A stretch of DNA of 64,000 nt from Lethocerus indicus (GCA_019843655.1 JACDQD010000001.1:46336443-46400442), one strand, 5' to 3'. Positions 1 through 13,240 are shown, counted from the stretch's first letter. Notes: a model not told the origin generated them from the letters alone. Numbers and translations are program-made.

Positions 1-1439
1 CAATCGCCGATACTTCGACTGTTCCCCAGGACGACTTTTCAACCTCGATTAGGCTTGCGGCGGCCGCCGACGGTCGATCTCGAAATTTCGGTCCGATCTG
101 GGCCGATTCTCGAAAGTGGTCCCCTGAAATTGGGTGGACGGTGGGCCGTACAATTAGGTCCGTTATCGTGGCCGCTCAGATGCGGGACGGCCCCATTGTC
201 GCCGGCCGGCGAAGATACGAAAGCCCCTGTTTATAGACCGGGTGGAGCTTCGAATAAATAACCCTTATCACTCCCGCTATAGACCTGTGGTAGGGGGGTT
301 CAATCTAGGACGACGGTACGCGGGAATTTTTGTGTTATTCATAATTTTTTTCTTTTAAGTCTTATATTTTTTCCTTAATATTTTACACTATTGAATTTTC
401 TTAATATTTCTTGGTCCGGCCGAGCCTAGATTTCCAGATTTAAGTATAATCGCAATAAGTAAAAAATACATATTTAGCCATCAATCTTAGGCGTTTAGCT
501 AAAATAAATACACGCATTATAGTAGTTGATAAGGGCGGCAAGCGGGTAGGCTCATAAATAACGCTCGTTATATCCAGGGTGTATTAACATAAAATGATGC
601 AGAGTTTCAGATATCTCCCTTACGACGGTATACACTTTCGGCACTTTACTTAATTAGGCTCGATAAGTGTAGCCCCCAGACATATTTCAGACGCAATCAA
701 CCTACAAATAAATAGGACGGCTATTTAGGAGGGCAGAATCTTCGCCCCTCATATACTCGGTATTCTACCCACCTCAGAAACCTACTAACGGTGGAATACT
801 GGCGGTGGTGTGTAGCCGAAATCGCGGGGGAATCGATCCGAACTGTTACTCGGTCATCGTTGCCACAGTCGAGCCACCGGCAACTCGTTTCCCAACGTAC
901 GCCAATTCGCTTTCCAGCCTTTATTTTCCCGAATCGGACCTAATTACGCTTTGAAATCTCATTGAATTCAACCGATTCTACAGTGAAAGCCGCTACACTT
1001 TCTCCTCCGGCCGGTCATAACTATTCACAATGAATAAAGGCATCACTTCGCATCCCTTTCTGGTTAACGATCCTTCTAAATACTTGTACTTGCGACCTGA
1101 ATTTTTTTGTCTCGTTTTCTAATTGTTCCGCGTGTACACCGTCGGCTTAAAAGGAGAACTCTCGAAAGGATAAATCAACTTTTTTTCAACCCCCCCTGTA
1201 CACTTTTTGCCACCCTATTTCGTCGCGGAATAAGAAAATTGGATCACCACACTTCGTTTAACTTCTGGACGGAATCCTTCTCCAAATGAAAGTTTGTCTC
1301 AGTGATCAACCAATAATTTCTCAAGCTCACAAATCTAAAATTGATCTAAAGAAAAGAATGATTAATTCCGGTTATTCGGGAAATTATTTTGGATGAATTA
1401 TACAAACTCCCAGGTAAATCATATTATATATTCATAATG

Positions 1440-1443
<4 letters not shown>
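1..1443. other. No recognised gene
   Basis: The first 250 bases are noticeably GC- and CpG-rich, then the sequence turns AT-rich. One 68-codon frame on the plus strand (55-261) lies in the GC-rich part, but it has no ATG start and no recognisable domain. I see no transposon motif here. It could be the edge of a CpG island or an old exon, but nothing in the window supports either. Confidence 0.5.

Positions 1444-1484
<41 letters not shown>
1444..1484. repeat. (TA)n microsatellite
   Basis: About 20 uninterrupted TA dinucleotides. Confidence 0.97.
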
Positions 1485-1488
<4 letters not shown>

Positions 1489-3490
1489 CTAAAATTGTAA
1501 GACAAACAACAATTTAAATGAATGTACGCCCTCATGCGATCTTCTACCTCGACTCATTGATTTGGTTTTTCAACGTTCTCGGCAGCGTTCCGGCAGTGTT
1601 CCTGTTGAGTGCGTCAATAAACACGTCAAATTGCTCTGATACAGGCTTAATAAGAACTGTTAATCGGACAAGTGTATACATTGTGTCGAAGGAAGAGGTA
1701 AATTGTTGAATAAACGATATTGAAACAAACATGTCTTAAACACTTGCTATTTAAATGTGAAAGAAGACAATTTTTTATTTCATTCTTGTATCAGTGTTGG
1801 AAAGGCTGAAAGTTTAACAGCGGCGGTGGAACTTAATCCGATGAATGCTTGAAAAATAATTTCAACTTTTAGAACTCCAGGAAAATTCTGTCCGAAATCC
1901 TCCGAAATATAACAAAGAGGAAAACAGTACTACCTTCGATATAATGTACTTTTAATTTGTTCTATTTGTTTAAACATTGTACCGAATTAAATTAATTTTA
2001 CTTATTTGAAATATCAGGCGTTACATTGTATTTTTTAATTAAAAATGTGTTCTTTCAAATATCAGTAGGTTTAGTGCTCAAATTAAATAGGTAATTAGAG
2101 ATTATACATAGGAACCTTATAAATCAAGTTCCCCCTTTTATAAAATGTGTCTATCCTCTTCTACATTTTATATATTTATCATTTTTATATTTTTTACTAG
2201 TTCATATTAAAACAATGAAATAATTGAAAATTATTAATAAAACAAATGAAACTCCCTTTACATGGCTGTAAAGTGTTCAAAGGCCGCCAATGATTTCGAG
2301 GCACGAAAGTTCGGAAGTCGGGAGCGAAAATATTTACCGAGTTGGTATTTCATAAATGAGCAAAAGTTGGACTTTCGACGAGCCGGAACGGATCAGATTA
2401 ACCGTGGTATGCGAATTTACTTTTCGGCGAATTAATTCAAATGTTTTCAGTTCATAACTCTCGGGAGTTCGTGACCGAGTTGAAATTAATTTATGATTTT
2501 TCGGGGATCTAAGGCTCTTAAACCTTAGATAAGACTGACCTCCGTGAAATTTTGCACGCGTTATTAAGAGAATTCAAAACGCCACAGTCGTAGATATTAA
2601 GGAAAACAACTGTCTCCCACCTCGCACTACATGCAGATCACGAAGTCCCGTTGTTCGCGACCTCGCCTTACAAAATAGTAACAAATTCCAATCCAGAATT
2701 ACACACCCCGGTGATTTCCCCAACGTTCCTTACAGAGGCCTGAAAAGGCCGTGCGATTCCAAAATGCCAGAAAAATAGAAAAAGAAAATCAATTTTAAAA
2801 AATGGGGAAAGGCATTGCTGTTCTCTATTATTAGTGCTAATTTCGCTAATTAAATGTCGCTGATTGTGTTCTGCAATTAAGATAATGAAATATTGAAAAA
2901 ATAAGTATCGTAATTTAAGCTCGACTGTGAGCAGCACAATCACTAATAATGTTGAATGTTTTGTTACCAATATTATTAGGGAGGAGAATATTTGAAATTA
3001 TCTGTTTCCGTCTTTCGTTTTCTTCTTCAACTAGCTGCACAGTCGGTAGCTTCGGCCGGTTAGGCGCTTTTTATTGTATAAGCGGGATCGGCTGAGGTGG
3101 GTGGGGGTGAAAGGTTAAAGAAAGTGAGAATCCCCACAGAACGCCCAACTATATACCATTTCGATTCCTCCTCCCCTATAGCCATGCCCTAACCGGTACG
3201 GGCTCGTGACGGCTCGAAATACCGTCCCACTGAGAATGGGAATGTTTTCGTAGAGTAACTCGAGAGTTGCCATCATTCTTCGTAAGGAAAAGTTCGCGGA
3301 TCCGCGGGAGACGGAGGTTTAGGCCGATTAGTTTCGTATCCAATTATGAATTCATTTTTTCTTTTTGAAGACTTAATACTGTAGGGAGAGTCTGAATGTT
3401 ACGGAGTATTAATACTAATTTCGTTTTTACCGAAGGGCCGTCAGAAAACGGGGGGGAGGCGGGGGAAAGGTGAAAGGAAGGCCGCCAAAG
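1485..3490. other. AT-rich, no recognised feature
   Basis: AT-rich sequence with short overlapping frames on both strands, such as a 100-codon minus frame at 2668-2970, none with a recognisable domain. A small perfect hairpin (GCAGTAAA-GCAG-TTTACTGC) lies just beyond at 3513-3532. Confidence 0.5.
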
Positions 3491-3532
3491 AAGGCCCCGG
3501 GCCTTAAACTCGGCAGTAAAGCAGTTTACTGC

Positions 3533-6500
3533 TTTCCGCTTCCAAGGTGAAGCCCATAATTACTTCTCGTAAGGTCCTTTTCGATGGGCAAAAAATTGAA
3601 GGACGGTTGGCGTGGATAGGCGCCCTTCACCGAATAACACTCCGCTGAGAGAAGAACGCCCGTTATTAACCTGCTAATTATTGTTTCGGGCAAAAAATTT
3701 TCAGTAATTAGCCATCGAGAAATAAGAGGCCGAGCTCGACAGCCGGGCCGCGGTTCGATTCCCAGGCTTTGTAATGAATTTGATTGAAAACATTCCCTAG
3801 GTGATTTGTGTAACGCTAATTTAACCCTTGAAATAAACGCCTAAATAGTTTGGAATGTCTGATAAATAATCCGAAATAGACTTGCTAATGAATGGTGCCT
3901 CAAAACTTAGATAATGAGGATTAAAATAATATTCTTAAACTCTCCTGTTTTAGTGCCATAGCATTCCAGCGAGCCCCCAGTACAATAGTTTGCGAGCTCC
4001 TTTCTTTTAATAGCGGACATTTGCTATTAAAGGGAAATTAAGATAAAAAAGGTCATTAACATAAAAATAAAAATTGTAGGATTATTATGGACAGTCACAG
4101 ACTTTCCACTGCGCACTTGAGGCATGGTATACAACCGGTCGTTAGCATTCTGACACTGTTGACACAGTAAAATTCCCGGGTTTTACTTCACGTCGGCACT
4201 TCGCAATTTGTCTGGCGAAACACCAGACCGGCGTTATGCGACGTAAGATTGAGAAACCTATGGCAAATAGTTTATTCTGATAAATTTCCACGTCTTGAAA
4301 CGGGGTTTTCGCCCATCGTTGAGTATAAATTATTCCGCAGCGGACTTCGCGTAATGCATTAATCCCTTTTTGTTACACATAGGGTCCAATAGGGCAGTGC
4401 ATTGCGGTTATGGTTGGCAAGGCTCATAAAGCTGGGGCCCCCTCTGAAGGAATATATAATGGGAGTAATTGAATTCGATTCTCCGGTTGATGACATTTTC
4501 AACCGTTATTGCTTCGCGGATTCGCAGAATTTTTTCCGAATTGTGAGTCATACCGGCACGCGGTTATAATTTTGGGGCATCCCGTCTGGCGGATACCGGT
4601 CTAGCGCAATGCGTATGGTAAAATAATAACATAGAATAATAATGTCTAAATAAAGACGTTCTGCCAATCCTTAACCCCAAATAAGGAAACTGTCGAAGGG
4701 AGCTTTCGTTCATAATTGAAGTTAAATTTTTTATAAATCCCATTATCCCTCGGAACTAATTTAGCCTGTTTCAACTGAATGCGTCCCGTCCATTCTCGGA
4801 TCCGGTTTAGCCCCCAGACGGAAGGTGGAAATTAAAGTTCCATAAATAAGGGGGAAAAAATTCGGACCGCCTCCGGAAATAATCTACCGCCCGGATTTGG
4901 ACAGAGCCCCTTCGATTTTTCAATTTGGTGCAGGGGAGGAGCTTTCGGCGCGTCTAGGAAAAAAGAATTATACCTTCTAATTGGATCTCGCCAAATTATT
5001 ACAAGTACAGACACGTGAAGAAATATTTGCCTTTCAATAATATTTTTCGCGGCTCCGATTTCGAAGGTGGATTTTCAGTTGACCGAACAAAAATTATTGA
5101 CGTGTGTCAGCAACTAAATCCGTTGGTGTTTCATACGCCATTTTTTTCTTTAGTGGGATTGATCGTCCGAATTTTATTTCAACCACGGTCCAATAATTTT
5201 TTCTTTTTCTTTCTGGAAATGCGGCCGAGCTCCTCAACAATGCCAGTTTTACGGATTGCGATACCCGGAAAAATAGTTGAAAATGGGCGGACACAATTAA
5301 AAAGACGAAATTGAAAACGACGCGGTTTTAATTGGACTCGTTATAAGGATCGTGGGACGCGTTTTTCTGATATATGAAAACAATCTACGTTAGTCGCCGG
5401 TGCTATCCTCGTCGGACATATGATGGTCATGGAATGCTACTGAAAACTGTGCAGCAAATTCTCTGAACTACGGTATTGTTCGTTAATTGTTCATTTCGGA
5501 AACGAAACGATGTTTCACACGCGATTTCAGATTTGATTTCAATACGCAATTATCATATTCGATTCGTTAAAGCTCGTAAAATTAAAAGGCTCACGGGAAA
5601 CATCAATGTTTCCTCTCCTCTAATACCAGCGTTTTCCAGCCGACATCGGCCTAGCATTCGTGAGTTTTTTCAGGAGCCGACGCTCTCTATACAACCATTT
5701 AACCGGTTGAGTTAAATGAAGAACGGGCTCGAATCGACAATTGATTGGGATCAGGTGGTAAGACAGGAAACGCGTAAAAGGGATTTGAACCTGTTACGAG
5801 CGGCTCTCAATCAAGACCCCGCTCTTAAATACCTTCGATTTCTTATTATTTCAATTTTTTTCGGACAAGAGGTTAGTGTAAAAAAGTATAACTTTAGTGT
5901 ATAGATCTGGGTTTCTCGACAATTTGTCAAACATAGCCCTCTCCTTGTTTCTTTTCTGAGTCCCCCCGTATTATCAGTGAAAAGGTAAATATTTAAACAT
6001 TATATTTTTTAAATAATACGGCGAAAACGTTTACTCCACCCTTGGAATCCCTTAGTGAAAGCAGTTCTCTTTGCCGCCATCTTTCATTTTGTTTTCTCGT
6101 AGTGCTCTTAATTATATTAACATTTCTTACGAAGGATGTTTCCATTCAAACGTTATATGTATAAACTGATTGGAAATCAGTTGGTCTCTTTTAATAAATG
6201 TTGAACGGGCGATAGCGTTGTGTGGCCGGTCCCTTCTGACCGTTTAACGACGGCCTCGGCTTTCAGCAGTAGTGGCGTGTTCATAACGAGACCGGGGGTC
6301 CGGGGGAAAATGACCAATTGGAAATGACCGTAGGGGTGTGGGGGGGGGGGACTCCCGTACTCCATTCTCGACCAGTAAACCTTCGAACGGCTAGCTACCA
6401 GCAGGGGGATAGTGTTCCACAGCTCCACTTTCCGAGGCGATATTCAATTGTATTGGATGCTTCAACCGGTAGTCGGACCCCGTAAGTACCGCACTATATT

Positions 6501-6740
6501 ACTGTCGTTGTGAAAATATTTTTTATGAAATTCACCCACACATTTTCATTTTAAACCCCCGAGTCTTATCCTTCACGTGAATAGAATTCAGTGATATTTA
6601 TTCTTACTCCTGGCGTCCTGAAAAATGTTATGAAAGGAAGTAATGAGAATTAATGATGAGATTTTTTTTTTACCTTTTATTTTTGTACAATGAACTACAC
6701 ATAGTTATGGGTACAAATGTTGAATGTATTTTTTTTTAAT
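3533..6740. other. No recognised gene; possible old Jockey-2 UTR trace
   Basis: At 4130-4185 a stretch with ACCGGTCGTTAGCA and CCCGGGTTTTAC weakly resembles the Jockey-2 3' UTR seen at 63.3 kb, in plus orientation. Two short plus-strand frames at 5476-5715 and 5716-5904 are in the same frame and separated by one TAA. Together they would give about 140 codons, but no domain is recognisable. A long G run lies near 6340. Confidence 0.4.
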
Positions 6741-6749
6741 TGAATGTCT

Positions 6750-6850
6750 CGATAAAAGAGACCACCCAATGATGGCACTATTGACACATGAACAGTTTAC
6801 GGCTTCGGACTGAGGAGATCTCTGGGCGAGTGGCGTTGAGGCAGATTAAT
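6750..6850 (-). mobile_element. Jockey-1 3' UTR remnant
   Basis: The plus strand reads GAGACCACCCAATGATGGCACT followed by GATCTCTGGGCGAGTGGCGTT. The first part matches the ACCACCC-ATTGATGGTACT word that lies downstream of the Jockey-1 ORF in better copies (28.3, 35.7 kb). The second part resembles blocks at 24.24 and 48.2 kb. Only UTR-level similarity remains; no coding frame is readable. Confidence 0.4.
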
Positions 6851-8936
6851 AAGAAATTTCTGTTCAGATCTTGGCAAAATCTGGCAGCCATTCGGAACCT
6901 ACCATTGGATGTTATAAAATTTAAATTTTGTTTTACACGAAAGAGACTAATCTACAAATACCACTAACACAGTATAGGAAAGTACCTAAAAAGCGCCTAA
7001 AAAGTACTGCCGATGGTAAGCACCTCTAGCCAGTGAATGAGTTAGACAAATTAAATTGATTGATTTTCAATAAAATTCAATATTGAAAAAAAGTTCAACT
7101 TCGGAAATAATTTGGAAAATTCTGCTTCTTCAAGTTTTTGGACTTAAGGAGGAATGAAGTTTTGTATACTTTAGGAATTATTTTCACTGATTGGCATATT
7201 TAACTGAATAACAAATTAGACTGAAATGAATAAAGAATCAGAAATCCTTTTTTACATTAAGGATTCAACACCCTGTTAATTTAATATTTTATTTGAAAAT
7301 GGAAAATAATATCCGCAGCAAGATTAATTTAGGCATATTTATTTGTTTAAAAAGAAAATCTAAAATGTTCTGAGAAGGAGTAATGAGAACGACTTTTCTT
7401 AAATCCCGGCACACGAAATTGAAAAGAATAAGAATGAAAATTAAGCAGAACTCCAGAAATTTCCGTATTAGTAAAAAGATTTATAAAATAATTAACAACT
7501 ATTAATGCGTCATTTTCTGCCACTTTTCATTTTTTATTTTTCTAAGTATTGCAGTATCACAATCCAGCCGATTACTATATTTTGTTTTAATTACTGACTT
7601 TGTTCAGAATGTTTTTTCGCAACAATATGTAAAAAAACTTTATAAGCATTTTCTAAAGGGATTTCTTCCCAAGCTCTGGACATTCATTCTTCTTAGAAAC
7701 TACTCACAAATGGTCTTACCGGATGATTTATTTTTTTTACTAAATGAACTTACATGTTTCATGAAAAAAAGTAAATGAAGTACTAAATGAAGTATTACAT
7801 GTTTCTTGTATTTCACCTTATCGTGTTTGTGTTAACAAATCTCTTATCCTTGTATTCATCTCAATATAGTCTTCATTTCATAAGGTGAAATATAAGAAAG
7901 GTGTAATGCTAGTTACTGGCCGGAGTTTGATGCTGCACTACCTAGTAAAATAATTCGTGAAAACCGGCTGGAAATCTCGCATTCAAATTTATTCATTATT
8001 TCATAAATCTGTTTCCTAATATCTCATAAATATGTAGAAATATGAAATATCATAAGTCTTGGGAAATGTTTCATGTTCTTTTTACTTTCCTTTTAGTTTA
8101 TTACCTTTGAATATTAGTATTCCTTACTTGAGTTTTAGTTTCACTTCCTTTGATTATATTTTTTTGGACATTTTAGAATGTTTCTTTTATAAGAATAACG
8201 ATGACTAAATACATCTTTTATAGCATTTTATATTTCATATTCAAGTAAAATATTGAATTCACCGGGCGCCGAATCCTCAATTTACAGAAATTCCTGATTC
8301 TTAATGCTTTTTAGCCCAATTTCTTGTTAGGATAAATCTGCTGAAAAGGGGCGAATATAATTCCTAAAGTATAAAAACTTGCGTTAATTTATCATTAAGG
8401 GGCATTTTTACACTGATTCTACAATGATTCCTCCAATACACCCGCCCACACACTGCTGGGTACGATACTGGGTACCCTCGTTAACGAACATTGTTGAAGC
8501 GCATAACCGCCTACTAGCCAATCGCGCAATGATTAAACAAAAAAACACTCGATCTAGTTAAAACAGTGTGCTAGCACATTCGCAGTTTCCACTTGAAGGT
8601 TTCTCGGTTGACTGGGAGGACCGGCTTTGAGTTTGTTTCTCGGTTATTCAGTCTATCGTGTCAAAATCGTTTGGAGGCGCCGCTTTCTCTAATCTGTATA
8701 TCGGCAGGTCAGTTTCGAACTAGATTTTTGAACTTGTACTCAGAGAAAAGCGGGACAATTTTTTGTCAGGGAGCCGGGAATGGCTTAGGCCCGGTAATTC
8801 AGGAAAGCCCCGTTCCAACATGGCCACCCGTACCCAATCGCTCCAGCGGACGGAGGGGTTCAAACGTGCGCTTCGTCACGTACTGTCGGGACATGGCTCC
8901 AGAAAATGGCGATCAAAGAAAAATCGTTGTTAGATG

Positions 8937-8938
<2 letters not shown>
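6851..8938. other. AT-rich, no gene; one inverted repeat
   Basis: Mostly A/T-rich sequence without a usable frame. It contains the inverted repeat at 7796-7905. A 132-codon frame begins at 8593, but it has no ATG start and ends in the following TG microsatellite, so it is not a credible gene. Confidence 0.5.
7796..7905. repeat. Inverted repeat with about 26-bp arms
   Basis: The left arm (7796-7821) ends in TTGTATTTCACCTTAT. The right arm (7880-7905) begins ATAAGGTGAAATATAAG. The arms pair over about 26 bp with about three mismatches and enclose a loop of about 58 bp. A partial direct duplication of the TTACATGTTTC word lies just upstream (7750-7760). It may be a tiny MITE remnant; no target duplication is visible. 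Confidence 0.6.

Positions 8939-8979
<41 letters not shown>
8939..8979. repeat. (TG)n microsatellite
   Basis: About 20 uninterrupted TG dinucleotides, with no link to a visible transposon. Confidence 0.97.
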
Positions 8980-8981
<2 letters not shown>

Positions 8982-9229
8982 ACTCGTTTAGAAGTGCATT
9001 AGAAAAAATTATGTCCCCAGAGCCACAGCAATATACCGAACCGCCAGTGTAATGACTTCTGGCCGATCGTGCGCGGAATTTAAACTGAACGTCCACGGAT
9101 TCTGAAATACCAAAACTCATCAAATTCCCGAGAGAGTTAATGAGAGGCCGGTGTCCGGGCCTCACGTTAACTGCGACCTGCATACAGAACAATTACACAC
9201 CAAAATATTTTTTAAGACACAATTACAAT

Positions 9230-9765
9230 TTTTAAAATTATATTTAGTAACAGATCGATTTCATAACGCTACTTTGTGATTGAGCCCTTAGTAGATAGTG
9301 ACGAAATCACGTGACTATTTCCTTTTAAAGCGCCGCTCGGGATTTTCTGGAAGAGCTGTCGAATCGATGAAGGATTGGAGTCTGTTATAGTTTTGGATGG
9401 AAACATTTATACGGGAAGCCACTAATTCACGAACGAATGGGTCTTTCAAATCGGAAAGTATCGTGCTGTCAGAAACATAAGGTGGGGCGTTAGCACTTTT
9501 ACGAAGGATTATAGATTGTAATGATTGAATTTCGTAGGAGTTGGATGGTTTGGCACAACATGATTCAGCCCAGTTAGGTTTTAAAATAAACAATTTGTTT
9601 GTAACTAATAGTTGTGGAAGAGTCTTAGTAGCAATTTGTACTTTCTGTAAGTTTGAGTCTTGTACGGGGATTCCATATCTTCGGATCAATTGTAGCCCCA
9701 AGTACGGCACTTGATTTTCAATACGAAGTAGGGAACAATTCAGGAAAACAGGAGGACAAGGGGAT
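9230..9765 (-). pseudogene. Jockey-1 ORF2 C-terminus and 3' UTR, 5'-truncated
   Basis: This is the best minus-strand Jockey-1 relic. Reading right to left, it contains RIENQVPYLGLQL, equivalent to the (V)KYLGL-LD motif after the RT catalytic region. Next come ILKPNW, then SIILRKSANAPPYVSDSTI (family consensus NAPWYVSN-TI), then SDLKDPFVREL, and finally NPERRFKRK. After a TAG, the frame continues as a degraded SRDF and runs into 3' UTR. In the family this is the region after the RT domain, so no catalytic residues are expected here. The frame is open from 9315 to about 9765, but the usual upstream RT and endonuclease are missing, as in a 5'-truncated insertion. The family call is strong; the exact clade is inferred. 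Confidence 0.75.
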
Positions 9766-9769
9766 CTTC

Positions 9770-10680
9770 TAGTTTATCTAGTTCTAGTGAACGTTACTTG
9801 TACATTTTTTAAAAATTAAATCTTACCATCCATTTCAAGGACCAGCTTTCTATGAGGGAGTGGTGTGCTTTTAGAGAATGTGATGCTAGATAAGGATCGA
9901 CGTTAGTAACGGAAATATAGAACTGAACGCGCAAAAAGTACTAACGGCATGCACATCGGTGTTTGTTACTGGGTAAATGCGTCCTCATGTACAGCTGATA
10001 AGGCAGGATTTGAGCCCGTAAAGCGAAATAGAAAGGAATACAAATATTAATTTCCAAGATTATTAAACGTAATTTACACCTACTACTATTGTCTTTATTT
10101 TGGAATACTCAGTTATTGTATAAACAGTGTACCGGCGGTGTTATTACGGTAATTCAATTATCGCTGTTGATTTACTGACATTAAAAGAGAGATGTTTTGA
10201 ATCGTTCGCTCAATTGCTGGAGCAAGTCGTTAGCCCAAGCCCGTATACATTTTCCGCTCCATTTTCCAGACCCTCGGATAAATAAATCTGGAGTAAATCA
10301 AACCTTTGCTCCTCTGCCAGACCCATTTCATTACGCTTAAGCGTCCTGTTTGCAATGTCGCATCCCGTGCCTAGACTTTGTTAATGTAATAGTGTTACGG
10401 GCTTGGAAATTCGAGTTGGGTTTCCCTCGGGCCAAAATCGTTCGCCGAAGTTCCAGACCGAGACAGAGACTCGGCTAGATAGAGCAAACTTCTCTTGAAT
10501 TCCTCACAGTACTGAGAAGGAGAAAGACAAGAAAGAATAATAGTTCGGTCGTTAACAGGGAAAGTTGTTGTTTTAAAGGATTGTTGAATTACGGGATAGT
10601 TGGAATGGAGCCGACGGATTCGTGCCGGGGAAAGCTTCTTCGAATAGGACTTTTGAGTTATTAATGATTTCAGGAAGAAT
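9770..10680. other. No recognised gene
   Basis: Mixed AT-rich sequence. GCGTCCTCATGTACAGC near 9978 echoes a word at 32.5 and 59.2 kb, but too briefly to define a repeat. No frame with a recognisable domain. Confidence 0.45.
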
Positions 10681-10920
10681 TAGTAAAGGATTTTACCAAA
10701 ATAATGTTCAAATCACCCTTTTTTTAAATACCTTTAGATCCTTTGATAATTCAAGAATTACTAATGCTGTACATTTTGAGTGAAATATTTTCTTATATAT
10801 ATATTTTAGAATTGATCATAATTATTTTCCACCGTTTATATTAGTGCGGTTTTGAATTATTCTGTATATGTCAGTGATGACTCCCTGTATGTAGTTTGTA
10901 AAATAAGCGAGTAAAATAAT
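10680..10920 (+). repeat. Jockey-3 3' UTR-type repeat
   Basis: It shares an ordered series of words with 49250-49510: ATTTTACCAAAATAATGTT, CACCCTTTTTTTAAATACCT, GTACATTTTGAGT, TCATAATTA and a late GTAGTTTGTAA. At 49.1 kb the matching stretch lies just after a Jockey-type C-terminal reading frame, so I interpret it as that element's 3' UTR. A third copy lies at 25559-25720. Confidence 0.5.
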
Positions 10921-11334
10921 TTAGACCTGTCGCCGAGTAACGCTTCTGTAAGTTCGAGTCTTCGCCTTGAGTTATGGGCGAAAAAGCCAAAGGAGCCGGA
11001 TAGATTAAATAAATCTCACACTCGAACTAAATTCATCGATTCGGATCGTAGGTGCCGTCGTCCGAATCAAATAAACTACAGAGCTGTTTAGCATAACACG
11101 ATTCCCGTGTATTGAAATCGCAGTCCCAGTGTTCGCTGGAAGCTATTGGGCGCACGCGAGGCTCACATTAATTACAGAAATGACAGAAAAAAAATGGTAC
11201 GAGACATTGCTCGTTAAAATCAGATAAAGTTATGACTGGAATGTTACTGTTCGTTTTTGCGTAGTAACAGTACGTTAGTCATTTTAAGATAAAGCAGGAT
11301 TTTCGGCTTAGGACTATATACGCTTGTCGTGTTG

Positions 11335-11530
11335 GGTAATTTGGAAAGATATGTAATAAAAACCCGATAACTTCAATTCCACTCACTCACACCCCTTGTA
11401 CACCGCTTGGCGTGGGTGCACTGTACTGGCGATATTATATGGCCGGTCGTATATACCGTCGTCGGCGTTAAACAGCACAGTTAAACGCACAGCATAAAAC
11501 ACGCACTTAAACAGGGTGTGAGCCACCCCA
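11335..11530 (-). repeat. Jockey-2 3' UTR-type repeat
   Basis: AATAAAAACCCGATAACTT is followed about 100 bases later by GGCCGGTCGTATATACCGTCGTCGGC and GTTAAACAGCACAGTTAAAC. The same order occurs at 63309-63416, directly beyond the stop codon of the Jockey-2 frame, and at 53087-53335. It is therefore read as a detached 3' UTR in minus coding orientation. Confidence 0.55.
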
Positions 11531-12230
11531 CATTGTACTTTCTTCTATTTCGAAAGGAGGAACCTCCTGTTAGGGGTAGGTTTTTTACTCGGCATGAAAA
11601 TTTGCGTTAATTTTTTCAAAGTCAACAGTTGATTATAAAATGCGACGCTGTGTCGATTTTAACATTTAAATTTTTTTATATACACGCATTCATATTTTAT
11701 CCGGGCTTTCGGCTAATTTTATTGTGTCCGAATAAATTTTAATTTCAATTTTGCCTGCGTCGACTCAAACATTCGGCCGTTTTGGTAACACGGTGATTTA
11801 AAATTTCAGCCCCCGTGGTGGTAATTAAGCGTTTTATAACGGACGTAAACACATTCATTAAACATGCCCGGGCGAGATCGGCCGAATAATTATGAATTTA
11901 ATATTTCCCGCTCGTCCCTGCCGGATCGTTAAACTCTTTTTCCGTAATGAATATCCCGTTTCAGCCCTTCCGGTCTGTTATCGAGGCAAAATACAACCTT
12001 CCCCCACAAAAAAAGAAAAAACCCCGATAACAGTTTGCGGACAAAAATATTTTTTTTACATAAAAAAGAGTGCGCCCTCTCAGAATTCTGTTTTGTTACA
12101 CGCTGTTACCAGGTCACAATTAATTTTACGAGCAACCTGATTTAGTTACGAGATGAGTTGAGTTAAGAATAATAAGTTAAGATGGATATGACGTATATGA
12201 CTGATCTGAATAATAACAACCGATGGGTCT
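11531..12230. other. No recognised gene
   Basis: AT-rich sequence with a homopurine A-rich patch near 12000. The 82-codon plus frame at 11892-12140 has no recognisable domain. Confidence 0.45.
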
Positions 12231-12440
12231 TTACCAATTCCAAAAAAAAGAATAAATAAACCGGGCTCTCGTACCGGAAGGGATCGTGCGGTTAGAAACA
12301 ATTTTACGAAGGATTCTAGATTGGCTGTTGAATTTTGAGCAGGTGGACGTCTTGGAGGATCCCCACAGCCACATTTTCTGGTTGGTACTAAGAAATACTT
12401 TTATTAAAATTACGCGCATAATTATTTTTGCCCGACAGAA
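12231..12440 (-). pseudogene. Jockey-1 ORF2 fragment with internal deletion
   Basis: The minus frame reads ILIKVFLSTNQKMWLWGSSK, matching the family's ILKPIWTYGIQLWG-AKPSN stretch. It continues FNSQSRILRKIVSNRTIPSG, matching QSIILRKIVNAPWYVSNSTI. The N-A-P-W-Y-V segment is missing, so SN follows directly on KIV. The plus-strand word GGATCGTGCGGTTA is shared with the copies at 35.75 kb and, more weakly, 24.28 kb. This is the connection region of the RT C-terminus only. No start codon or upstream domains are present. Confidence 0.65.
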
Positions 12441-13084
12441 ATGTTTTCGAGACTGATTTATTGAGTAATTAAATCGCAAAAATTTAACTGTCGACCGACG
12501 CGCGAGCTCCTCTATTTAGTCTCCGGCCGGAGAGTGACAACTCGTCGCCGGATAAATTATAAATGAAAATTCGGAGCGGAGATGTTGATATAATTTTTCG
12601 TTAATTAAAAAATGAAGGGAGTTAAGGGGTATAAAAGCGTAAATAGAGGGTGCGACAACTAATTTCGACAGCGGCGCAAGATTTTCTTGGGATTTATTAC
12701 TCGGAATTTCCGAGGATGAATTTTCCAAAGTTTCGTAGAACGGATTGAAAAAAATGGCGGGGGTTGGCACAGTGTAATTACACCTCAAACGACAATTTCA
12801 TAGGCGGGGGAAAATAATCGTCTTATTTATTCTGTCCGACAGTTCATTCGGTCGCTGTGAAGGCAACCTAGCCGTTTTAGGTTGAGTTTGCATGCGATAT
12901 CTTCTGTTTTTGTTATTCTATGTGTGTCTGAGCTTCCAAATGTCTACTTTTTTGCTTTCTAACGCCCGGAATTTTCTTATCCTATTTTCTTATGGCGTGT
13001 GGGCCAAATGTTGTTTCTTTATTGGCATGTTTTCGCCAATAATTTAGTTGGAATTTTTGAAAATACGGGTTGTGCTTTGCGCCC

Positions 13085-13240
13085 CCAATAAACCTTTAAA
13101 TAAAAATAGTTTTAATGGTTTGTAGTAGTAGTTTATAGCACAGGTCCGCCTTACCTTCCATAGTCTCTGTTTCTTTAAATGTTTACAGGGTTATTTACAA
13201 TAATTAAATTTGGAATTATTTAGCTTTAGACACTTAAGGC
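13085..13240. repeat. Dispersed repeat I, copy 1
   Basis: It matches 14735-14905 through AAATAAAAATAGTTTTAATGG, TAGTAGTAGTTTATAGC and ACAATAATTAAATTTGGA-TTA in the same order and orientation. It is not assigned to a known family. The two copies lie 1.6 kb apart and flank the Jockey-2 relic at 13.6 kb. Confidence 0.55.

Noticed and set aside
3735..3760. tRNA-like GGTTCGATTCC
   Set aside because: Single B-box-like word without an upstream A box or foldable cloverleaf.
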